Positions 8,829 to 17,886 of a stretch of 32,890 nt of DNA are shown in pieces. Each line of letters begins with the position of its first letter. Within the stretch, counting starts at the first letter, position 1. The notes under the pieces are model-generated. The model saw only the letters and a list, made by a program, of their open reading frames with translations, was not told the DNA's origin and made no database searches. The position numbers and the translations under genes were made by a program. The stretch is from positions 1 to 32,890 of the forward strand of contig CALGAP010000022.1 in the NCBI GenBank assembly GCA_937958995.1, in the 5' to 3' direction. This DNA comes from an uncultured Chitinophagaceae bacterium. GTDB taxonomy: Bacteria; Bacteroidota; Bacteroidia; Chitinophagales; Chitinophagaceae.

Positions 8829-9479
8829 CTATTTCTGAATGGAAGCAAGCACTTGCTGGAATGCAAAATTCAAGTCCTCTGTGTTATGAATTATTTGCAG
8901 ATCCCCGGATTTAGAGAGTTCATTAAAAACACGAAATCGCCGCGCAAAGTCCTTATCATAAAGGAGAACGTCCGGTCGCCGCTTCAATATGTCCTTTTCA
9001 GGAGTAAGTATGAGCAGACAAATTGCTTTTGAAAGCATCAGGTTTTTGCACACTTTAAATAATATTGTATCAAATACTCTTTCCCGCCTGCCTTCAATGG
9101 CAAAATCCACAAAAACATCGTGCAAAAACCGGTCGCATATGATTACCTTTTTGGTAAACAATAGAGGCAAGTAAATCTTAAAAATGTAATGCAGGAAAGT
9201 ATCAAGACTGTGTAGCCACCTTACAGCCCATGCTATGGGTGGGCATCGGTAAAACTCATGCACGCTGATTTTCTTTGTTCCAACGCTCGGCCGCCTGGTT
9301 AAACCCGTTATTCTGCAAAACAACAGAACAGGCTTTGTGAAAAAATAATTCATGCGCAACCATTTCACATCTACAGAGTATCCTTTAGAGGTCAGTTCAT
9401 CATACAGCATGCCTGCCAGCGTAGACTTGCCCGATCCATCAATTCCGACAAAACAGATGAGTCTGCCTTTCAATTTCAT
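8829..9479 (-). CDS. dTMP-kinase-like P-loop protein
   Basis: 216-aa P-loop kinase of the thymidylate-kinase-like group. Walker A is GIDGSGKST at residues 12-20. A DR motif lies in KVIICDRFLHDVFVDF, and a lid-like KRRPDVLLYDKDFARRFRVFNEL follows. These match thymidylate kinase topology, but the region between (rich in aromatic and basic residues) does not. True dTMP kinase is a housekeeping enzyme; relatives within polysaccharide clusters are common and their substrate is unknown. Its ATG overlaps the stop of the preceding glycosyltransferase in TAATG (9477-9481), so translation is coupled. It may phosphorylate a sugar, lipid or nucleotide for the EPS pathway; this is inference. Confidence 0.8.
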   Translation of the reverse strand: MKLKGRLICFVGIDGSGKSTLAGMLYDELTSKGYSVDVKWLRMNYFFTKPVLLFCRITGLTRRPSVGTKKISVHEFYRCPPIAWAVRWLHSLDTFLHYIFKIYLPLLFTKKVIICDRFLHDVFVDFAIEGRRERVFDTILFKVCKNLMLSKAICLLILTPEKDILKRRPDVLLYDKDFARRFRVFNELSKSGDLQIIHNTEDLNFAFQQVLASIQK

Positions 9480-10540
9480 TATTTATTCAAAGAGCGGTAG
9501 AGGTTTAAAATATGCTGACGGTTTGCATTCCAATTACAATCTTCAACTATAGTTTTATAGGCATTTTTGGACATATTGGTCACCATTCCATTTTGCTTCA
9601 GTAATACCAGTATACTACCTAATAAAGCGTCCTTATCGCCAGGCTGAATCAGAATTCCATTTTGATGGTTAACTACAACATCTGGAATGCCTCCTACAGG
9701 CGTAGCAATTGGAACCAAAGCATACGACATGGCCTCCAGTAACGCCATGGGCAATCCTTCATCATAACTTGGAAGCAGAAAAATATGACAGGATCGTAAA
9801 AGTCTGTCCCGCTGTTCTGCATTGATGTATCCCAACAACTCTACATTTCTTTCCACATTCTTCATGTTGATCAGGCGTTGAATCATTTCCTTGTCACCCT
9901 GCCCCGCCACAAACAATTTGCAATTAGGGCAAACAGAAAACAAGTCGGGGAGTATATCAATCAAATCAAATAATCCTTTTCGTTCCTCTAACCGCGCCAG
10001 ATACACAATCCGGGCCTCTCCATTTCTGAAACTTTTATACGTTACGGAAGAAGGAATTTCAATAGCGTTAGGCAATAACTGCCACCTGGCGCCAGGTGCA
10101 ATTGACTTATACCAACTCAACCAACTTTTAGATAGTACGAGGTTACGGCTCACTACCGAAAAAGTATACCGCAAATACTTTTGCAGGGGGGAAGGCATAC
10201 GTTCATAAAACTGACGAAAATCTGCGCCATGATTGTGAAGAATGATTTTTCTCCTGAAAAGTCTGGCGAGGTGAACAAATACGGTAGTCAACCAAAAATT
10301 TAAATTAGCGGCGTGATGTATATGAATAATTCTATAAAACGGTAAATAAAAGATAAACAGAAGATAAGCTTTAGTCCACGAGGTTACCTTCCTGAAAGCC
10401 GAATAATTATCCCCGGTAGTGAAAATTGTTTTGTACTTAATTTCTTTATTTAGTTCCTGGTCCTCCAGTAGCTGACGCATTACAGTTACAATTCCACCTT
10501 TGGAAGTTGCAAGATCTTCACCAATAAATAAAACTCGCAT
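9479..10540 (-). CDS. GT4-type glycosyltransferase
   Basis: 353-aa GT-B glycosyltransferase (families 1/4 group). The ATG at 10540 is preferred to a TTG two codons earlier. The N-terminal acceptor domain starts MRVLFIGEDLATSKGGIVTVMRQLL and includes IIHIHHAANLNFWL. The C-terminal donor domain has ARIVYLARLEERKGLFDLI, the LPSYDEGLPMALLEAMSYALVPIAT segment with the EX7E motif, and GGIPDVV. These are standard retaining GT4 features. It sits 8 bases after the previous gene and overlaps the kinase-like gene by one base. Sugar specificity unknown. Confidence 0.92.
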   Translation of the reverse strand: MRVLFIGEDLATSKGGIVTVMRQLLEDQELNKEIKYKTIFTTGDNYSAFRKVTSWTKAYLLFIFYLPFYRIIHIHHAANLNFWLTTVFVHLARLFRRKIILHNHGADFRQFYERMPSPLQKYLRYTFSVVSRNLVLSKSWLSWYKSIAPGARWQLLPNAIEIPSSVTYKSFRNGEARIVYLARLEERKGLFDLIDILPDLFSVCPNCKLFVAGQGDKEMIQRLINMKNVERNVELLGYINAEQRDRLLRSCHIFLLPSYDEGLPMALLEAMSYALVPIATPVGGIPDVVVNHQNGILIQPGDKDALLGSILVLLKQNGMVTNMSKNAYKTIVEDCNWNANRQHILNLYRSLNK

Positions 10541-10548
10541 TCTCAACT

Positions 10549-11673
10549 TTACATTTGGTTGTGAAACAAAGAAGGCCAGTGTGGTACGCTTCTCCAGAAC
10601 TGGTAAGCCTGCACGGATAATTTCCAGTGCAGTGCGTCATTGTTTATCAACTTTTCAATAGCATTTTGAAGTCCTTTTCGCCGGTAGTGACAATAAGTTA
10701 CCCCTCTGTTTTCAACAAGTTCTGTAATACCGTCCAGGTCAGGTGCAATTACGGGGGTGCCCACAGAAAATGCTTCCATAATTGAAATTGGCATCTCTGA
10801 ATGGACCAGCAGAAAAGGCATCACAAGCGCCCTGCATGTTGCCAGCTCATACAATATTTCGTTTTTTGTAAGCCATCCTTCCACAATAATGACTTTTTCG
10901 TTCAGTCCCAGCCGGCTGCATAATTGCCGTATTCTTTTTGTGTTGTTCCCTGAGGTGGGACGGGCAAGAATACGCAATGTTAATGCGGGATACCGGGCAA
11001 CCAGCCCTGCAAAAGCGGTTATCAGCAATTCAATGCCACGGATTTTAGAGGCCGATGTCAAATACAATATGCTATTGGGATTCCTGTCAAGAGCCCGCAA
11101 TTCATTTTCATATCCAAATTCCTCTTTACCTATACCGGTTACCATTATTTTATCGGGTATACACCCCATAGAGATAAAGCGATCTCTGTTCCTTTGAGAA
11201 ATAGTTATAACTCTCTCTACACATTTTGAATTAATCAACTTTCGGGTAAGCGCATGTGGTATAACAAGCTCCGGCAGAAAACTTTTGATATTGGCCCTTC
11301 CTATAAAGGGCAGTACGGGTATTATTTCTTTGTTATAATATACTGAACCGGTGTAAAGCAGGTTGATCGGGCAATTCAGTTGACCGAACAATTTTTTATA
11401 AAAATAGGTTCGGGAAGAAGCCCACCAATATACGGCCGTTGCGTTCAGTAAGTGTATCTTTTTAAGTATCTCACGCCAATTACCTGGTGATATACGCGAA
11501 ACATGGCACACAGGCAATCCTTCGATTTGGTTTTTAGTGGCCGGGCCATTTGTCAATATATGTACTTCTCCTTTTTGCTGCAGGTACTTTGCCAGTTCAA
11601 AAAGATACTTCCATGGCTGCAACGGAATATTCCTTTCATTAAAATCAAATACTACGAGTACGTGACATTTCAT
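10549..11673 (-). CDS. GT4-type glycosyltransferase
   Basis: 374-aa GT-B enzyme of the same broad group. The frame opens at 11751, but the ATG at 11673 is chosen: it begins MKCHVLVVFDFNERN, a normal first beta strand, and avoids overlapping the previous gene by 29 bases. The donor domain shows NSILYLTSASKIRGIELLITAF, then VIIVEGWLTKNEILYELATC, and VHSEMPISIMEAFSVGTPVIAPDLDGITELV. In the last, the EX7E pair is kept as E..PISIME. The N-terminal half is less conserved than in its neighbour, suggesting a different acceptor. Donor unknown. Confidence 0.88.
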   Translation of the reverse strand: MKCHVLVVFDFNERNIPLQPWKYLFELAKYLQQKGEVHILTNGPATKNQIEGLPVCHVSRISPGNWREILKKIHLLNATAVYWWASSRTYFYKKLFGQLNCPINLLYTGSVYYNKEIIPVLPFIGRANIKSFLPELVIPHALTRKLINSKCVERVITISQRNRDRFISMGCIPDKIMVTGIGKEEFGYENELRALDRNPNSILYLTSASKIRGIELLITAFAGLVARYPALTLRILARPTSGNNTKRIRQLCSRLGLNEKVIIVEGWLTKNEILYELATCRALVMPFLLVHSEMPISIMEAFSVGTPVIAPDLDGITELVENRGVTYCHYRRKGLQNAIEKLINNDALHWKLSVQAYQFWRSVPHWPSLFHNQM

Positions 11674-11722
11674 ATAGAGGAATTTGACAATAGAACCATA
11701 ACATCCATTATGGGGCCGGCCA

Positions 11723-12844
11723 TCAGGGCAGCTCGTTGATTGCATGATCAATAACGGCCGTCACTTCATCAATGGACCGGTTCTTTTGTACATACCTAAG
11801 CGCATTGTTCGAAAGATATTGATAGGTATTCTTGTCTGACAATAATTGTCTTATTTGTCCGGCAAGCAGCACAAGGTCGTTTTCCTCATTTACGGGCACT
11901 ACTATTCCCGTTTTTTCGCGGCTAACAACGCCGTCCGGGTCAATGCCTGCTGTTGCCACAGGCTTGCCATAGTACCATGCTTGCAAAAAAGTATTAGGAA
12001 AGCCTTCCTGCGCCGAAGTATTTAAGAATACACGGCACCTGTTAAAGTACTGTTCAATTTCCACCGGGGAAACTTGGCCAAGGAATTCAATATTTGGGTA
12101 AGCTTGTAAATCCGGTTTCGATCTGGCACCATTCATTGCCACTTTAAATTGCATTTCGGGCAGCAATTGAGCCAATTGAAGTACTAATTCAAAGCGTTTC
12201 TGCGCGGCCGTACTACCGGCCCAAAAAATATCGAATGTTTGAAGTTGGCTCCTATCACTTCGGTCCCAAAGCGCACCAGCAATATTATCAATCCTTACTG
12301 CATGTCTTTTTATTTGCTTCACAATCAAATTCTGCTGAAAATGTGTTTGGCAAAAGATTAAATCTGCCTTTCGCAAAAACTTTTGATATAGCCTTGCCAG
12401 GAGCCTTTTATGACCTTTATAGTATACATTAACGTCGCCTACTTCCCGGTCTATTTGGATAAAATTGACCAATCTGCCTCCGTAGATAAGCCTGTATGCA
12501 AGGAGGGGCGCCATTAGTAAGGCGCCGCCGGCACGCATCATGATATATTCAGGTCGTTGTCGTCTCAGTTGAAAGATCAGTCGCACACCATCCAGCAGCA
12601 GGAATAATTTGCTGCCACCAAAGAAGCGGAAACGGTTTAGAACAATTTTCCAATTGCTGTTTGTTATCTGGCTACCGGCACAGTCTAATGGCCGGGCAAA
12701 AAAAACGATTTCATGCCCCCTGTTTGAAAGCCCCTTTGCAATCAATGCCAACTGCCTTTCCGCCCCCCCCGCTCCTCCTTGCTGCCCGCCGTAATATAAG
12801 GGAGCTATGTCTGGTGCTACCATTGCTACTTTCTTTTTCCTCAT
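11723..12844 (-). CDS. GT4-type glycosyltransferase
   Basis: 373-aa GT-B enzyme. The N-terminus MRKKKVAMVAPDIAPLYYGG is followed by a glycine-rich loop (GGQQGGAGGAERQL), the usual acceptor-side start of GT4 proteins. The donor domain has FDIFWAGSTAAQKRFELVLQLA and NTSAQEGFPNTFLQAWYYGKPVAT, where the second glutamate of the EX7E motif is Q. This substitution recurs in some GT4 subgroups, so the enzyme is probably active. Its ATG (12842-12844) overlaps the stop of the acyltransferase gene in TAATG, implying coupled translation. Sugar unknown. Confidence 0.9.
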   Translation of the reverse strand: MRKKKVAMVAPDIAPLYYGGQQGGAGGAERQLALIAKGLSNRGHEIVFFARPLDCAGSQITNSNWKIVLNRFRFFGGSKLFLLLDGVRLIFQLRRQRPEYIMMRAGGALLMAPLLAYRLIYGGRLVNFIQIDREVGDVNVYYKGHKRLLARLYQKFLRKADLIFCQTHFQQNLIVKQIKRHAVRIDNIAGALWDRSDRSQLQTFDIFWAGSTAAQKRFELVLQLAQLLPEMQFKVAMNGARSKPDLQAYPNIEFLGQVSPVEIEQYFNRCRVFLNTSAQEGFPNTFLQAWYYGKPVATAGIDPDGVVSREKTGIVVPVNEENDLVLLAGQIRQLLSDKNTYQYLSNNALRYVQKNRSIDEVTAVIDHAINELP

Positions 12845-13392
12845 TACTCCTGCTTTTTTTTCAAGTTAGCTATGCCCCGGAGAATCTCCTGTTTAAATGC
12901 TCCCTTCCCCGTCAGGAAAATTGCTTTCTCCAACGATTTGCGTTTGTAATCATCCAGGCTCCTGATATACCGCGCGGGCACGCCGGCATATACGCCGTTG
13001 GGCGGCAAGTCTTTTGTAACGACGCTGCAGGCGCCAATGACAACATTATCTCCAATACTAACCCCTGGTAGTATATTGGTGTAAGCACCTATAAAAACAT
13101 TGTTTCCAACTTTAATCGGAGCATAAATATTAATTCCGGGATGGCTTTTGCGAAAAACCCAAACACCTCCATCATGCGTGTGAAATGTGACGCCCTCGGC
13201 CAGCGTTACGTCATTGCCTAACTCCACGAGAAAAGGCTCCGTACCGAAGTTGATGCGACCGGTAAAGCGAATATTGTTCCCCATTTTGACACCGTAAAAC
13301 TTCTGGTACACACCTGGCGTCTCGTAAGGACTGGCAAAATGTAAACGAATGGCAAAGTGGAGACGTTTCAATTTTCTGATAATAAATCGCAT
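12844..13392 (-). CDS. Hexapeptide-repeat acyltransferase (maltose/galactoside acetyltransferase-like)
   Basis: 182-aa left-handed beta-helix acyltransferase. Imperfect hexapeptides run through about residues 38-150: VKMGNNIRFTGRINFG, then IKVGNNVFIGAYTNILPG, VSIGDNVVIGACSVVTKDLP and NGVYAGVPARYI. The last is the standard C-terminal motif of the LbetaH acetyltransferases, which use acetyl-CoA as trimers. The catalytic histidine is probably in GVTFHTHDGG. Sitting among glycosyltransferases, it most likely O-acetylates a sugar of the repeat unit. The acetyl donor is by family; the target sugar is inference. Confidence 0.92.
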   Translation of the reverse strand: MRFIIRKLKRLHFAIRLHFASPYETPGVYQKFYGVKMGNNIRFTGRINFGTEPFLVELGNDVTLAEGVTFHTHDGGVWVFRKSHPGINIYAPIKVGNNVFIGAYTNILPGVSIGDNVVIGACSVVTKDLPPNGVYAGVPARYIRSLDDYKRKSLEKAIFLTGKGAFKQEILRGIANLKKKQE

Positions 13393-13401
13393 AACATTTT
13401 A

Positions 13402-14562
13402 TTAAAGGGTATGGAAAAAGCTGTCCAGCTTTTTCCCATAGACGAGATGAGAAAAAACGCCTTCCCCCACTTGACGGCCATTTAAACCAATCACTGCCGA
13501 CCGATCCCTGTTTTTGGCGGTCCAGGCCATCGCGGCCGCCAACTGTGCAGGCGAATCGTCTGCCGCGATTACAGCGCTGACTTTATCCTCAAAATATAAG
13601 TTGATCTCTCCTGCTTTTGTTGTAATTATCGTCTTTCCACTTGCTGTATATTCGGATAGCTTATGCGGAAAACGATAGGCATCCTGGAGAGTGGAACGAA
13701 GCGGAATAAGTAATGCAAGCGCGTGGCAATAAAGGCTGGCCAGGCGCTCATAGGGAATATTATTTTCTATGATTACCCGTTGGCTATGGCCAATGAACGA
13801 CCGGATCTTCCTTAAGGCAGCTGAGCCTCCAGAGATCACCAATATTAATTTCAGGTCCTTGTATCCAATTTGAAAAAAAGCATCAATTATCTTCAAGATT
13901 ACTTCACAATATGCCGCCGAACCACAGTACAAAAAATAATCTCCATCATAAACTCTGGGCAGATTTTCAAATTTTGAAAAATCACAAATGCTGGGAATTC
14001 TGATTTGCGGTTTGGCAGGGTAAAACCGTCGTACCCTATTTTCAAGTTTTACACTTATTGGATTCACAGAATCAACAAACTTGAATGCAAAACGATCGAA
14101 GAAATAATCATTAACCCTCTGAAACTTCCGTTTACGGCTGGGTATGGAAGAACGGAACTCAACATAACTCAGGCAGGTCTTGCAACCAATAATTTTACTT
14201 AAAAGCCAATAATAAACTACCACGCCGAAAAATTGAGTATAAATAAAAAGCACTTTAATCCGGAATTTTCGGTGCAGGTTCAGGATGACTAAAGGCTCAA
14301 TTAAGAACGACAAAGGCTTCAGTAACCGCGCAACAACCTTGTTTTGATAAATTTTTCCTGGCTTAAATACATTCAAAAATTTAAAGTCCGTACTATTTAA
14401 TTGCCGGCCAGCAGGGAGGTAATGTAATCTATTCAGAAACGACACCGACCATCCTTCCCGGCGCAGCGCATCTCCCAGGTGCAGGCAGCGTTGAATAGGC
14501 GCTTCAGGCTGGTCGGGGAAGCCAGTTAGTCCGACAAACAAAATGTGCTTTCCTTTTTTCAA
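13402..14562 (-). CDS. GT4-type glycosyltransferase
   Basis: 386-aa GT-B protein. The TTG at 14562 is the likely start: MKKGKHILFVGLTGFPDQPEAP follows it, an in-frame stop lies three codons upstream of it, and no ATG occurs in the first 300 codons. The C-terminal domain has GDYFLYCGSAAYCEVILKIIDAF, ASLYCHALALLIPLRSTLQDAYRFPHKLSEYTASGKTIITT and GEINLYF, a GT4-like donor site with PHKLSEY in the usual position of the second conserved glutamate. The N-terminal part contains LPAGRQ encoded by a near-palindrome at 14401-14418, a possible inserted mini-repeat. Function as a transferase is well supported; sugar unknown. Confidence 0.85.
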   Translation of the reverse strand: MKKGKHILFVGLTGFPDQPEAPIQRCLHLGDALRREGWSVSFLNRLHYLPAGRQLNSTDFKFLNVFKPGKIYQNKVVARLLKPLSFLIEPLVILNLHRKFRIKVLFIYTQFFGVVVYYWLLSKIIGCKTCLSYVEFRSSIPSRKRKFQRVNDYFFDRFAFKFVDSVNPISVKLENRVRRFYPAKPQIRIPSICDFSKFENLPRVYDGDYFLYCGSAAYCEVILKIIDAFFQIGYKDLKLILVISGGSAALRKIRSFIGHSQRVIIENNIPYERLASLYCHALALLIPLRSTLQDAYRFPHKLSEYTASGKTIITTKAGEINLYFEDKVSAVIAADDSPAQLAAAMAWTAKNRDRSAVIGLNGRQVGEGVFSHLVYGKKLDSFFHTL

Positions 14563-14605
14563 CTCGAACGATTATTTATTCAATATTAAAAAAGGATGCA
14601 GATGC

Positions 14606-15250
14606 TCAAGTCAGGTGCTTAATAACTCTTGCCGGGTTTCCACCAGCGATGCAATTGCTGGGAATATCCCTGGTTACTACCGAATTAGCACCAATTATTG
14701 AATTCTCACCGATCCGAACCCCTTTCCAAATGACAGCGTTCACTCCTATAAACACGTTGTTTTCGATTATGACCGGTTTTGTTACCGTACACGCAGCGCG
14801 CCTGTCCAGTGAACTTAAATTGTGCCAGTCGAAATCGGATATTATTACATTGGCGCCAACCAATACATGATCACCAATCACCACTTTCTCTTTTGCCCCA
14901 ATAGTAACGCCACTAAAACCGCAGTGCTGTCCAACTATGATAGTCGCATTTTTTCCGTGGGTGGAAATAATACATCGCCTGTTAACTCCCACCAGATTTG
15001 ATATTTTGTCGGATCGAAACGTACAATGATCACCAATCTTAATTGTTGATCGGGGAATACGTACAAAAACCGGCCTGCCAAAAAAAACACAGTTTTTACC
15101 GAGTTGAATTCCCTTAAATTTCAGCGCCATTCTCGCAAGGCAGGTGGTATAATACTTATTTATATTAATTCTGAGTTTATATAGCACATAAAAAACATAT
15201 CCAGGCAAATCGGAAAAATACCTTTTAATAAAGGAGAGATAAACTGCCAT
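14606..15250 (-). CDS. Hexapeptide-repeat acyltransferase
   Basis: 214-aa LbetaH acyltransferase, the second in the locus. After an N-terminal basic/aromatic extension of about 45 residues, hexapeptides run from IQLGKNCVFFGRPVF through IKIGDHCTF, VVIGDHVLVGANVIISDFDWHNL and IENNVFIGVNAVIWKGVRIG to NSIIGANSVVTRDIPSNCIAGGNPARVI. The D-W-H in SDFDWHNL matches the catalytic-histidine segment of the WbbJ/maltose acetyltransferase type. It lies 43 bases upstream of the preceding glycosyltransferase and 45 bases after the flippase. Likely O-acetylates an EPS sugar; target unknown. Confidence 0.92.
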   Translation of the reverse strand: MAVYLSFIKRYFSDLPGYVFYVLYKLRININKYYTTCLARMALKFKGIQLGKNCVFFGRPVFVRIPRSTIKIGDHCTFRSDKISNLVGVNRRCIISTHGKNATIIVGQHCGFSGVTIGAKEKVVIGDHVLVGANVIISDFDWHNLSSLDRRAACTVTKPVIIENNVFIGVNAVIWKGVRIGENSIIGANSVVTRDIPSNCIAGGNPARVIKHLT

Positions 15251-15295
15251 ACGAAAACTGATAAATGACTGCGGAATAGATATCTGGTCCTCGAT

Positions 15296-16603
15296 TTACT
15301 CCGAAGTAGTTTTTATGTAAGTTGTTTTACCTGAATCCAGAATGGGTACAACTCTATTGTTTCGTCCAAATTTCCGTTTGTAAATAACCAGCAAGCAGGT
15401 AAAATATGTTAAAGACCCTAACGCCCTGGCAATAATTGCCCCCAGGTCTGAAAGAAAGTGAATAAAAACCAGTGAGCTAGCCAATTGTACAACTCCCACC
15501 AGGATGGCTACTCTTTTTACCTGAACGCCTATTCCTTTCGCATTTAAAAACTTATTGATAAAATCACCAAAACCATGCAACGCAGCCGTTAAGGCGCCAA
15601 TTTTTATCAGAACAGCTACCTGCTGAAACTTCGGACCAAAGAAAATATCAATGACAAAATCAATAGAAAAAATAGTAGCTACGATCATCGCTGCAGAAGC
15701 CAACGCTGTATTTGCAACTACCTTTTTCGGAATATGGTCAATTTGCGCAAACCTCCTGTAATTTGAAGTACCTGTTATGGATGGCAATAAAGTTAAGGGT
15801 GTGATAAATGTTAAGGCTAGCGTGTAATTGCCAACATTACTATTGTCTACATTAAAAACGCCAACCAGTATAGGAAGCAAATAACCAGTACCCACCCCCA
15901 TAAGGCTGCCATAATAAATGTGAAGACCAAAAGATTTATTCTCTTCCTTCAGTTCACTCCATTCCCTGGTTGCCCATTTAAACTTAATGTTGTCTTTTGC
16001 TATCAACAAGACAAAAACGAGCAAATATGTTCCATAATGCAAAATTGTATTTATATAAACGCTTCCGGCAGCTATAGTGGACACCAAATACAGGCTCAAA
16101 ACATAAAAAGCCGGCGGCAGTACTTTGTATACTGCCAGCTTGATCATTTTCTTTTCCGCCTGGTAAGCCGCTTCGAAATAGAACATCAAGGGATGTATTA
16201 TAAAAAGCGGAAAACAAGACAATAGAATATGAAATATAGCTTCTGAAAGAATATTGCTTATGAAGCCAATGACCAGCGTGATTGCAAACATCACCAGGAG
16301 CCCTGCGATCGATGCGCAAATCATATACCCCTTGAAAACCGCTATCCTAAAACGATTATCTGTATTGGCAATTAACCTTTGAGCCGATTGATAAATCCCA
16401 AAATTGATAATGTAGCTTATTAAATAAAGGTAACTCTGTATGTACTTCCAATCACCAAAGGCCTCTTTCGACATCATATGGGTATTGATAACGCTACCCA
16501 TAAAATTTAAGCCCATAGCAGTAATTGTAGCGGCAAATACTATCAGCGCACCGTACCTATTGTTCAGCTTCGACAACGCGCCTCTTATTCCTGAAGGTTG
16601 CAA
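15296..16603 (-). CDS. Wzx-like polysaccharide flippase (MOP family)
   Basis: 435-aa protein with about 12 hydrophobic helices, in the place and size of a Wzx flippase that moves undecaprenyl-linked repeat units to the periplasm. N-terminal NNRYGALIVFAATITAMGLNF and MSKEAFGDWKYIQSYLYLISYIINFGI match the first two helices and loop of the MATE/MOP exporters (EYG-like 'AFGDWKY'). No ATG precedes helix 1. The TTG at 16603 is reported; a TTG at 16576, with AGAGG upstream, is an equal candidate. Either way its 5' end overlaps the polymerase gene by 20-47 bases, so coupling is likely. Confidence 0.87.
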   Translation of the reverse strand: MQPSGIRGALSKLNNRYGALIVFAATITAMGLNFMGSVINTHMMSKEAFGDWKYIQSYLYLISYIINFGIYQSAQRLIANTDNRFRIAVFKGYMICASIAGLLVMFAITLVIGFISNILSEAIFHILLSCFPLFIIHPLMFYFEAAYQAEKKMIKLAVYKVLPPAFYVLSLYLVSTIAAGSVYINTILHYGTYLLVFVLLIAKDNIKFKWATREWSELKEENKSFGLHIYYGSLMGVGTGYLLPILVGVFNVDNSNVGNYTLALTFITPLTLLPSITGTSNYRRFAQIDHIPKKVVANTALASAAMIVATIFSIDFVIDIFFGPKFQQVAVLIKIGALTAALHGFGDFINKFLNAKGIGVQVKRVAILVGVVQLASSLVFIHFLSDLGAIIARALGSLTYFTCLLVIYKRKFGRNNRVVPILDSGKTTYIKTTSE

Positions 16604-17783
16604 TACCGATTGAAATTGAAATGAAATAATAGTACAGATTGCAGCTTATTGCGGCCCAGATTGCGAGGCCTGATGCTGCGAGGATCCACAAAAAGATAGT
16701 CCACTTCGCGCCAATAACCTGGCCTTTGTCAGGCCAGGACCTCTGCTTTGAATATTTCCGAAAAAGACTCCGCGAAAGCAAATAAATGTAAAACAGCAAG
16801 GCCGGCAAACCAGCCCACCATCCTAACAAAATGAATTGGTTATCGAAACTTCCATAAGGTCCGCCAACATTGGATGAATAGTAAGTGCCAGTGGGTCCTA
16901 CACCCAAAAGCCAGTTCCTTATGTCATATTGCCTGAAAAACTCCTCGAACTGTTGCGACCTGGTGTCTTCTTTAGACCTCTCTTCAATGATTTGAATAAT
17001 TGTATTGAAGGAATCGTAAAACGACGATTGCAATACATAGTGTGCTCCAAATACAACCAGGATAGCCAGTCCCAACAGCAAGTGGATGCTGTCTTTAATT
17101 GACCCTCTAAATTGATAATAGAGCTTTGCTAAGAGAATTAAGACGAATATTAAAATATTTGATCGTGACGCAGTAGCTAAAATCACGAAAAGGACTGCTG
17201 CATAAAATATGTAATAGAGAAAACTATAAAGCTTTTTTTCCTGTGGCTGCAAGAAAAAAAACGGAAATACGTAAACGAGATAATTTGCATACTCCCTTAC
17301 AACATATAGCATGTCGTTCCTGTTAAATCCAATACCGGCAGCCACCACATTTGCGACACCCAAAACGGTGAATACAATTGCAATCCACAGAAATAATTTT
17401 TGAATTTTTGCTATATGCCTGAAACCGGCTACAGCGAACAAAATTCCAAAATTCAAAAATGTGCCAATTCCTTTTCCACCATAGAAAGTGGCGGGGTTCT
17501 TAATTATATTCTCATAATTGCCCCAATGCGCCATTACAACCCAAAAAAGCAGCAGCCAGTACGTAATTCTTACAAACCCCGGAAAATAATGCTTATATCT
17601 GTAATGACTCAAAATAGCAGCTATGCTAATCAGAAAGTCGCCCAGGAAATTTAACTTAGTATACCATCCAAGTCCTTCATCATTAGCAAATAGTTCCAGG
17701 TCACGCTGATAATAAAAGGTATATACGGCATTTAATATTGCGCCGCCCACCACACAATAGTATATTACCGTACTGGTACGCAC
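16557..17783 (-). CDS. Wzy-like O-antigen/EPS polymerase
   Basis: 408-aa membrane protein with about 10-11 hydrophobic helices and one large periplasmic loop (about residues 265-320, GAHYVLQSSFYDSFN to GPYGSFDNQF). LATASRSNILIFVLIL resembles the SRxxxL segment of Wzy_C polymerases, and LLGVGPTGTYYS with FDNQFILLGWWAGL is typical of the C-terminal domain. It should polymerise repeat units at the periplasmic face. The start is a GTG at 17783. No ATG is available before the first helix. Sequences of this family diverge rapidly; the call rests on topology, motifs and context. Confidence 0.85.
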   Translation of the reverse strand: MRTSTVIYYCVVGGAILNAVYTFYYQRDLELFANDEGLGWYTKLNFLGDFLISIAAILSHYRYKHYFPGFVRITYWLLLFWVVMAHWGNYENIIKNPATFYGGKGIGTFLNFGILFAVAGFRHIAKIQKLFLWIAIVFTVLGVANVVAAGIGFNRNDMLYVVREYANYLVYVFPFFFLQPQEKKLYSFLYYIFYAAVLFVILATASRSNILIFVLILLAKLYYQFRGSIKDSIHLLLGLAILVVFGAHYVLQSSFYDSFNTIIQIIEERSKEDTRSQQFEEFFRQYDIRNWLLGVGPTGTYYSSNVGGPYGSFDNQFILLGWWAGLPALLFYIYLLSRSLFRKYSKQRSWPDKGQVIGAKWTIFLWILAASGLAIWAAISCNLYYYFISISIGIATFRNKRRVVEAEQ

Positions 17784-17886
17784 TTAGGTCGAAAATATAG
17801 GGTAATTGGGATCATTCAGATTTTTAGATGGACTTATAGCAACGAGAAATGTCCAGCACGCCAATAGCTTCTCTGGTGATATGCCT

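Noticed and set aside
16559..16565. Single TTGTTCA heptamers inside coding sequence (also near 6457 and 29958)
   Set aside because: Isolated heptamers without the second copy at 10 bp and without a -7 box; expected by chance.
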